A stretch of 64,000 bases of DNA from Trachythela sp. YZ-2020. Lineage: Eukaryota > Cnidaria > Anthozoa > Malacalcyonacea > Clavulariidae. The position numbers and the translations under genes were made by a program. Below are positions 56,354 to 64,000 of the stretch, piece by piece. The stretch lies in contig JADLSH010000344.1 of assembly GCA_016169945.1 (NCBI GenBank), positions 682,001 to 746,000 of the forward strand. The letters run 5' to 3'. The notes below the pieces were generated by a model. That model had not been told where the DNA came from. It was given only the letters and a program-made list of their open reading frames with translations, and made no database searches. The stretch's first letter is position 1. Each line of letters begins with the position of its first letter.

Positions 56354-57920
56354 TATCTTCAAATGATTCTATAAAACAAAAAAACTTGGTAAATAGGACT
56401 AGCTCTACTGTGAAGATTTTTGTATGGTGATTTGCCAGAGGTAAAAATGCTTATATATAGTTTGCACCTGAAGAGCCCTTCATTGGATGAAACAGACTGT
56501 AGGTGTAACCTTGAGGTAAACAAAAACTATAAACTTGAAGATTTTTTACCAATACTTTTGACTCCTGCCCTGCCAGACTGCAGAATATGGCAAGTGCACA
56601 ATCGAGAATTTTTTTGTCGAATGATTTTGCACACTTGATCTATATTTATGTCCACACAGCTTGTATTTGTTGTGTATTATTGGCAGTTTTAAACATTAAC
56701 ACCAACTTAAGTGCACACTTGGCTAAAGTTTATGCAGGTTTGCACACTTGCACACCTAAATTTATGTCTTGCACACCCGAGATCGCGTCGAAAACTGCCA
56801 TACTCTGCAGTCTGGCTGCCCTGCCCATTTTTATCAACATTGACCAAGATGGCAATTATACCTTTACATGAAATTATTTTACTCTGTCAAATGCAAACGA
56901 TTTTTTCAACTCAGGGAAATTGCCACTTTGAATATGTTACACATGAATAAACAGCAATAGTGAAGCAATTAATTTTAAAAAAGCGATCCTCCTTTTGGTA
57001 AGATTGTGGACAGCTCTGCGGATCGTTAAAACCACATTTAAACTTTAGACAATTTAACCATTGCTTGGATGAGTTTAATGGACAACTATTAAACTGAAAT
57101 AAATTGTACAACTTAAATTGTCTTAAAATTATATTTGAAAATATTATTTATAATACCGACTCTTTCAAAACAGTCACTATTCCTATAAATACTGTGTAAC
57201 TGTGATAATATAGAAATTTCTTTAGGGAAAGATTACACAAAGAACAAACTTCTAAGATGAAATTTTAAAAGGTTCAAGCAGTAAAATATGAAACATAAAA
57301 AGCAAAGTTCTCAACTTCAAAGAGTGTTACATACGAAACAATATTCTGTAAACAAAAATTTGACTCACACTATCTCACTGAATTTCACAAAAAAAACATG
57401 ACAAAAATACAACAAATAACATTCTAAAACTCACCTCGCACTTTTCCAGAACGTTAGCTACCTCGTCTTTTAGTTATATAGCAAATTTAAACGATAAATC
57501 TCAAAGAATACTCAACATTAAAATGCGTATGAAGAAATATGCCGAACTTGAGAATCAGAGAATGGAATGCGAATATTAGTTATGTAAACGCCCGCAATTT
57601 TTCTTCTGCGGTAATTACCAATCACAGCATAAATCATCATAAATTAGCATAACCTTTGAATTTATATTTTAGAGCAAGAATAAATTAAATGGAAAATAAA
57701 ATTTGCCAATATCTAATAAACTAAGCCTGTTTTCTAGTTCAGCGTATCGTAACGAAAAACGTAGCGCATTTTGTTTGTTGGAGCATAGAACACTCTTCCA
57801 GTACAATGTAGAGGCAACCTCCCCAAGCACCCCCGCGCGCTTAGCGTTTTCCCCGCGAAGTTCATTAAAGAGCCTGGGAACGAGGCTGATGTAGAGGCGC
57901 AATGCCAATGGAACATCAAT

Positions 57921-58334
57921 CAGGGTTCGTGCAGGTTCCCAATAAGAAGATTTAAGGACTTTTCAAGGACTATTAAAGCACTAAAATGAAATTTTTCAAG
58001 GACTTTTTATTATCTTGCAAACAAAACACAATCCAAATATAAGAAAAAATATAGTGGACTCTGATAAAATGATGGCGGCTGAACGATAACCATAGTAAAA
58101 GAATGGAAGACAAGCGACTTTCTTACAGTATTTGCTAGATAAAATTATGAAAATGTCCTCATTAGATAATTATGTTCTATTTTGCATTACAGTAACATTA
58201 TGTGTGATTTTCAAGCACTTTTCAAGCACTTTCAACAAATTTTGTATTTCAAGCACTTTTCAAGTGCCCTTGAAATTGAATTTTCAATTTAAGCACTTTT
58301 CAAGGAGTTTAATTAAGGACCTACACGAACCCTG
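57921..58334. mobile_element. CAGGGTTCG..CGAACCCTG MITE
   Basis: Ends CAGGGTTCGTGCAGG and CCTACACGAACCCTG. Inside are repeated AAGGACTTTTCAAGGAC and AAGCACTTTTCAAG. hAT-like ends; the duplication is not clear. Relatives at 44541 and 63905. Confidence 0.75.
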
Positions 58335-58421
58335 ATAAATGAACATTTTATAATTCATGTACACAAAAAAACACGTCTTTTTACACTTTGGAGAATTTAA
58401 ACTTGAGCGTTAGTTAAGTTT

Positions 58422-58545
58422 CCATATGGTCGTAAAATTCCGTTTACGACAGTTACGACTATGGTTACGACAGGGTCGTAGAGATAGGCTTTGGGTCTAT
58501 CTCCACGACAGTTACGACAGGTTCGCGACAGTTACGACCATATGG
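58422..58545. mobile_element. foldback with TACGACAG repeats
   Basis: CCATATGGTCGTAA at the left and its inverse TTACGACCATATGG at the right; GTTACGAC and ACGACAG recur inside. Relative of 40888-40960. Confidence 0.7.
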
Positions 58546-58961
58546 ACACCAGGCTTAAGATGCCATGTTACACGAAATACTGCGGGTCTTAAATGTGAAT
58601 CAATCTACATGAAAAATGCAATAAGAAAAGGCCCCTTCGTCGCAGTATAGACACTGCCGCAGTATAGCTACCAACACATAAATAAAATCTACAGGCAATT
58701 CAGACATGGCCCCCTCTTCTACACCACTGCGTCTATCTGTTATCAGGAATATAACAGGCACGGTTCGCTCCTAGAACCATTGCCAGTATAGATCGCAATA
58801 TTCTAGTCATCCGCTATTTTACAACATCCATTCGCATGCATTTGTTCGCCTGGATTACTGGATAGTCCAATAGTCCATTTTGGATTAAAACGGATGTGTG
58901 TATAAGGGAAGGATACTTTTTGTACAGTCAGATATTTTAGGGTACCGCCATATTGTAACCT

Positions 58962-61900
58962 TTACGTCTCCCTATCTTCGGTGGGTGTTTCTGCTTGGGG
59001 TGAAAGCTTCCTTCTCTGAGGTTTAAAATGAACTGCCTTCCCGGCATCTTGTGCGGGGGAGGGCTTGGATCGAGTGCTCGTCCCCGCGCGTGTGTTCGCG
59101 CGCGATCCACGCGAGGCTATCGCGTGAGTTACTTTCATCTTCGCTTCCATCTCGAGGATGTATTTTGGGAACAAGTTCTTCTCGTCATAACGCATGCTTA
59201 TTGCTAAAATTAAAGTGAGAAAATGAGAGAGATAACTTGTAGAAATTAACGAGTTTAGTTATTTGTCGTTAAACCAGGGGGTCAGCATCCTAAGGCCTTC
59301 CATTTTCCAAAATGGGCAGTTCTAATTGTAAAATGGGTAGTTCTAAAACCTAAAATGGGCAGTTCTAAAAATTAAGTTTTGGAGAGAACATGTTGGATTC
59401 ACAAACCCGAAAAGTGTCTAAACATTCAATATTTAATATATTATTTGAATTGGTCATTATGATCATATATACTTTTTACATTTTAAGAAATTCCTAAAAA
59501 TTTCTATCTTTGGGATAACCCTGTGACATTGCTTGAAGCCAGGCTATCCAGCTTCCCCCTCACACGCGAGGGAATTCGCGGCCAATTGCCTGTTCCGCCG
59601 CGAAAATGGGCAGTTCTAAATTTTTCTTAGGATGACCCCTGCGTTAAACAGCCCCAATATATCTTCAAATATAAGTGAAAACATACTCCGAATATTACCG
59701 TCTTGTAAACCCAAGAAATGAGTTATTGAAAAACAAGACACACTATTCAAGGTGATATATTTCGACTCTATTTCAAAGTCATTGTCAAACCCGAAATATC
59801 ACCTTGGATGATGATATTCAGGTAATATTCGGAGTATGTTTTGCCTGGTGGTAAAGAATATCTCCAAATATAACCCCCGAATGCTCAGTGGTCAGAGCGC
59901 TGACACATTAAACCTGAGACCTTGGATTGGATTCTCTGTTGGTGATTTTTAAGAAATTATTTTTAGCAAGTGGACACCACAAGTTACTATTCCTAAAGTA
60001 ACTTGTATGTATGTATAGTATGATTAGGTACGATTAGGCATCCCAATAGCTCAGGTTGAGTGTATATATACGTATCCTATATAATATCTCTGAGGGTCTC
60101 AATCAGGAATCCCAATAGCTACCTCTGTGGTCAGAGGCTCAGAGCCCTGGAAACAGAGATCTTGGGTTCGATTCCCGGTTGGGACACTCAAAAATAAATC
60201 TTCAGCAAGTAACTTGACTCCACAAGTTATTATTCTTATACACAGTGGCTTAGGACCCGGGGGCACAAGGGGCGGGTGCCCAACCCCCACGTTTTCTTCA
60301 AAGTGCCCTTTCCTCTAGCTAAAACAATGGTTTCCTATGCCTATGTTCTTACACCACGGGGGTCAGCAAGCAATACTATCATTCAATGGCTAAGTCAGCC
60401 TACATCGGTGAACGCTCCACAATCATATCTCTAAAGCACGTCATATATCTGGCGACCCAATGGCTCAGTAGTCAGAGTGCTGGTATCTTAAACCTTGGGT
60501 TGGATTCCCGGTTGGAATATTCAAAGATTATTTTTTATCAAGAGTACCACTCCATTTGAATACCCCCTGCGCATGAGAGTCGCGACAGAAATAATTTAGC
60601 GCGCGAAACGAAGCCCTGAGAATAATTCTAAAATTTTGGTAAACAAAGTGTTTAAATTTCCTTCTAAAATTCATTAATTATTCATAGGCAAAATACAAAG
60701 GAAACTCATGACCCGTAGCGGATCTATATATTTGATATAGACTTGCTCAAATTTTCTCCTTCAATTTTTACAGCGTAGATAACATCAATCTTCAAAATTC
60801 CAACGCCAGTGAGCGTACAAAACGAGTCATTTTAGAAGTCATATACAAACCTTACAGTTCGGCCTTTATCAGATCTAAAACACTCGGCTGCGCCTCGATG
60901 TTTTAAATCTGATAAAGACCTCTTGTGCGGTTTGTATATATTACTTCTTAGCTTTTCTTGTTATAGACACAGTCATAACGTGCTATTTGGTTAAGCTAAT
61001 TCTTATAGAAAGTGCAAAACACTAGTCTGACTATAGTTGTTCAAAGTTTTTATGCAACACTCATGGCAGGTCAAACGAGCAAAACTCTCATCAAAATTTC
61101 AACCACCTCACAGTTGATGAGAGTGCATGAGAGTCGATGAGAGTTGGTGGTCAAACGCGACCGAGAGTTGCAACTCTCATTAACTCTCATGCTCGTTTGA
61201 CAGGGACTTAGTATTCCTACAACGTTGAGAACAACAAGCAATAACAAATAATTGCAATACTAATTACTTACTTTCAGTGATGGGTGGTACAACATCAACA
61301 TTTGGTGATCCTCTTCTGCTGCCCATAATATCATCACTGAAATATTTCGAAGGATTGTTAACAAAGTCAGGTTTATGAAGACTTTGGACCGACGATAGTT
61401 CTTTCGTTCGCAGCGTCTGAAAGAAATAGAATCATTATTTACGCCATATTTTAACGACGGCAAAGAACCACTATTTCGTCAGTGGTTTGGCAGGCTTTCT
61501 AGTGGCAGGCGTATGTAAAAAGTTGGATAAAAGTAGGACTACAATTTACGGAAAAGTAGGAGTATAGTAGGAAAATATGAAGATTTAGGAAAAGATTTGC
61601 GGGGAGTTTTTTTGAATTGAAGAAGATTTTTAGGATTTCCAAGGGGATTTTTGTGATCCAATGGGATCATTAGATTTCTTAAGGATTTTCGCGGGAATGG
61701 GAAGATGTTTCACAAACAAGATTTTTCGCAAGCCTTGCGTACCAGTCTTACAAATCCTATTAAAATATTGAGTTTTATCCATGATTTTTCTTGTATTTAA
61801 CATAAGGAGCTGAAACTCTGGCTTTTGCACTAATATCGACCTGCTCTATTCATTTCTGGGCATCATTCGGACAGTACTGCTCGATTTAAGGGTTGGGCAG

Positions 61901-63807
61901 TCACGTGATCATATCCTGCAAACGGCCTATTGGGTTGTAAAAACTGTTAAGGCTTTCCCGTTCACCTCAGAGTGGCAAACACAATAAGCTAGCAATATTC
62001 AAGCTCGTTCGCCTGGATTGTCTTTTTCTTTTGATTCATTAAGACTGATGATCCGCCACGGGGATGATGTGTGTCAGGGGCGTAGGAAGCGGGGGGCCGG
62101 GCCGCCCACCCCCCCAATATTTTATAAAGAGGGGCCGGAATAGCTTTCGCCCCCCCCCCAAAAAAAATAATTGAATTTAAAAAAATTGCAGCAAATAGCA
62201 TAGACTCACACATCATAATGAAAGAATTAATGAAAGGGCTTAACGAAAGAGGTAGAAAATTTTTTTCGCTCGGTGCCAACCATGGTGGCGCCTCGGTGAG
62301 GGCGGCCCCCCTAAGTTTAACAAGCTTCCTACGCCCCTGACGTGTGTTGATGGATGATCAGTCTATAATATATATCCGGGCAATTTTTACTTCTACTTAC
62401 ACTGTAAGTTAATCCTGTTGGAACACAGTTCTTTTCTTGTTGACGATCTATTGATTTATTTTCTCTCGTCTGAGGTTGCTGACGTTGACGTTTTTGCTTT
62501 CGTGGTTCGCTGTACGCCTTGCCTGAAGAACAGAAAAGTTCAAAGTGGCTGGCATATCCGTTCTGATCATTGCGCCTGATTTGTTTATATGATTTATTTT
62601 AATCAATATATAAATCAATTAAAATTAGAATCTGTGGACCAACAAACGAGCTCATTACACATCGTGATAGTTGAAGTTGAAAATCTACCCTCCCAAAATA
62701 AAAAGAAAGCAAAAGGCAACCAAAAAGAAGCGCCTGTTAGAAGAGTTGAGACGAAAGTCCGTCAAAATCCGGAACAGTGTTGGCGGTTGAGCGAAGATAA
62801 CTGACGAATTTTGCCGTGGCAAGCTTGCTAGGAGTGGACCAATGGACCAAATTACAGTATACTATAATTTCACGGCAGATTACCGTGTGTGTGAAAATTG
62901 AGAATTATATAGTTTATCATTCACTGGATAAAAATGTATTTGATTTCAAAATGAAGTTATAATCACAAAGTGAAGTTATAATCAATTGTTAACTGGAAAT
63001 AAACTAAGTGTGCGAGCAGAATATCACAAAACAAATTCGATTAAAAACAAATTCTATTCAAAACAAATTATGTAAACGAAGCACGGACATGACCAGTCAT
63101 TTTAGAATAAAACAAACAAGCACACCTACCCAATATGCTGTGATCCCAAGTTGACACCGTGAAATTTGGGTCCCACATTTCTGCGACTTTTTCTTCTCTA
63201 CCAGAATGCTCTTCGCTTCCATTATAAGCATTGCTCTTGGCCACGTCGTCTAACACGTCATCATCATCCTGGCATAAATTTAGGAAAGAAATACTGAATA
63301 TGTTTTTGACACCAAACAATGAAAAAAAGTGAAACTTTGTATGCAAGGAAAAGGTCTTATCCAATCGAATGATCATTTGATCCAATCCAATGAGATCCAC
63401 AGAAAAGCAGTGAATATGGCCCGCGTTTTACTCCACCGATATTCTCATTCTCACTAATTTCTTTGTTGTATGTTTAGCAAGAAAAATATCGGCAAAGTAA
63501 AACGAGATTCATGCCGTCACAATTTCTCTGCGAACATACTTTTTACTTAACATCGAATTGCTGTGTCTGAAATTGTGTTGCAAGTTACAGTAAAAATTGC
63601 CTTATGTAAAATATAACAATGTGATTTTTCAACTATATATGAAAGCTTATAGCTTACTAGTTTGGCAAATCAGTATTTTGTTTAGGGCCGACCCCCCGGT
63701 TAACAGGGTTAAACTGCATAGACTTTCATTACCTCCCAGTGTTCAATGTCATCATTATCACTTTCAGGTTGTTCAATTGGCAAATCTTCTATCTTCCAGT
63801 GTTCCTC
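58962..63807 (-). CDS. unrecognised multi-exon gene, 5' part outside the window
   Basis: Five exons follow in consistent phase: 63733-63807, 63130-63268, 62401-62522, 61272-61416 and 58962-59203, 240 residues to the stop; the first visible exon starts at an acceptor, so earlier exons lie beyond the edge. Segments: EEHWKIEDLPIEQPE, VAEMWDPNFTVSTWDHSIL (acidic, Trp-rich), a basic KQKRQRQQPQ stretch, KYFSDDIMGSRRGSPNVDVV and ISMRYDEKNLFPKYILEMEA, then a Ser/Arg-rich tail ending TEDRET. No known domain was recognised. The matching phases at four junctions make the model firm; the function is unknown. Confidence 0.8.
59682..59853. mobile_element. TIR element, ACATACTCCGAATATTAC family
   Basis: AAAACATACTCCGAATATTAC and the inverse GTAATATTCGGAGTATGTTTT at the right end. 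Inside, GGTGATATTTCG-type inverted blocks. It lies in the last intron of the 58962 gene. Confidence 0.75.
59876..60010 (+). mobile_element. tRNA-derived SINE, family 2, copy 1
   Basis: AATGCTCAGTGGTCAGAGCG head, TTGGATTGGATTCTC T-arm-like region, and body ACCACAAGTTACTATTC. The head is too diverged to be a tRNA gene. Confidence 0.6.
60109..60240 (+). mobile_element. tRNA-derived SINE, family 2, copy 2
   Basis: Head CCCAATAGCTACCTCTGTGG..., T-arm GGGTTCGATTCCCGGTTGGG and body AGCAAGTAACTTGACTCCAC with ACAAGTTATTATTC. Confidence 0.65.
60452..60560 (+). mobile_element. tRNA-derived SINE, family 2, copy 3
   Basis: Head ACCCAATGGCTCAGTAGTCA, T-arm GGGTTGGATTCCCGGTTGG, then a short diverged body. 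Confidence 0.6.
60838..60951. mobile_element. foldback element in the 58962 gene intron
   Basis: TATACAAACC and CTTTATCAGATCTAAAACA on the left recur inverted on the right around CTCGGCTGCGCCTCGA. Confidence 0.7.
61063..61209. mobile_element. ATGAGAGT-repeat MITE
   Basis: GGTCAAACGAGCAAAACTCT at the left, inverse at the right; ATGAGAGT occurs many times in both orientations. Confidence 0.65.
62075..62339. mobile_element. hAT-type MITE, CAGGGGCGTAGGAAGC ends
   Basis: Ends CAGGGGCGTAGGAAGC and GCTTCCTACGCCCCTG. Flanks ATGTGTGT (62067-62074) and ACGTGTGT (62340-62347) are a 7-of-8 duplication. Truncated relative at 1453. Confidence 0.8.
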
Positions 63808-63904
63808 CTACATCGAGAACGACATTCAACACACATGCAATCACAGACCATCACAATGCACAAACCAAGAGCTAATCTTGGTCCGTGAAGATTCCCTTTA
63901 TATA

Positions 63905-64000
63905 TCAAATATATTATTCAAGGACTTTGTAAGGATTTTCCAGGCCATTTATCAGGAAATTTAAGAACTATTCAGGGCTAAAAAGAAGACGTTAGAAGTC
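63905..64000. mobile_element. AAGGACTTTC repeat running off the edge
   Basis: Matches 44560-44640 (GGATTTTCCAGGCCAT, GGGCTAAAAAGAAG). Confidence 0.6.

Noticed and set aside
62589..62804. 71-residue plus-strand frame between exons of the right-edge gene
   Set aside because: Opposite strand to a well-supported gene, no splice context, no recognised motif.

Overview
The window looks like AT-rich metazoan nuclear DNA. Genes have GT-AG introns, the conserved proteins (LSM7, SLC25A44, a MIC13-like protein) are animal-like, and the rest is packed with tRNA-derived SINEs, non-LTR fragments and foldback or hAT-type DNA transposons. Tandem TRIM-like RING/B-box/SPRY genes, degenerate TTAGGG repeats and this transposon mix suggest an invertebrate, most likely a cnidarian. 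That placement is inference; no marker in the window fixes the taxon.

Left third (1-29.8 kb): three tandem three-exon TRIM-like genes on the + strand (847-6067, 22056-24860, 27016-29382). They share exon phases, introns, 3' flanks and old repeat insertions, so they are segmental duplicates. Two end in a CaaX-like Cys-Cys-Ile-Leu; the first has lost it. A 13.9-kb DNA transposon (7584-21462) sits between copies 1 and 2. It has a 6-bp target duplication (GGTTTC), long inverted ends carrying about 15 copies of a T-tract repeat, a DDE integrase-type transposase on the - strand and a SAM+HECT ubiquitin-ligase-like gene on the + strand. The two genes converge, each starting beside one terminal array. 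The HECT gene has three apparent 1-nt frameshifts, and one of its introns holds a nest of kilobase-scale perfect-looking palindromes.

Middle (30-38 kb): a 3.6-kb TTAA-flanked transposon (30074-33685) with 28-bp inverted ends carries decayed reading frames, including a Cys-rich motif and a recognisable relative of the cytoplasmic C-terminal (ballast) domain of the P2X7 receptor. It is followed by a small coiled-coil gene (- strand) divergent from LSM7 (+ strand), whose start codons are about 150 bp apart.

Right half (38-64 kb): a two-exon gene for a basic, Ser-rich protein of unknown function (+); SLC25A44 (-) and a MIC13-like gene (+) sharing a 313-bp divergent promoter, both mitochondrial inner-membrane proteins; a second unrecognised two-exon gene (-); a secreted, probably GPI-anchored Ly6/three-finger protein (-); and a five-exon (visible part) unrecognised gene (-) that runs off the right edge. 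Gene-poor stretches between them are mostly short non-autonomous transposons, several with clear target-site duplications and one three-level nest at 53.2-54.4 kb.
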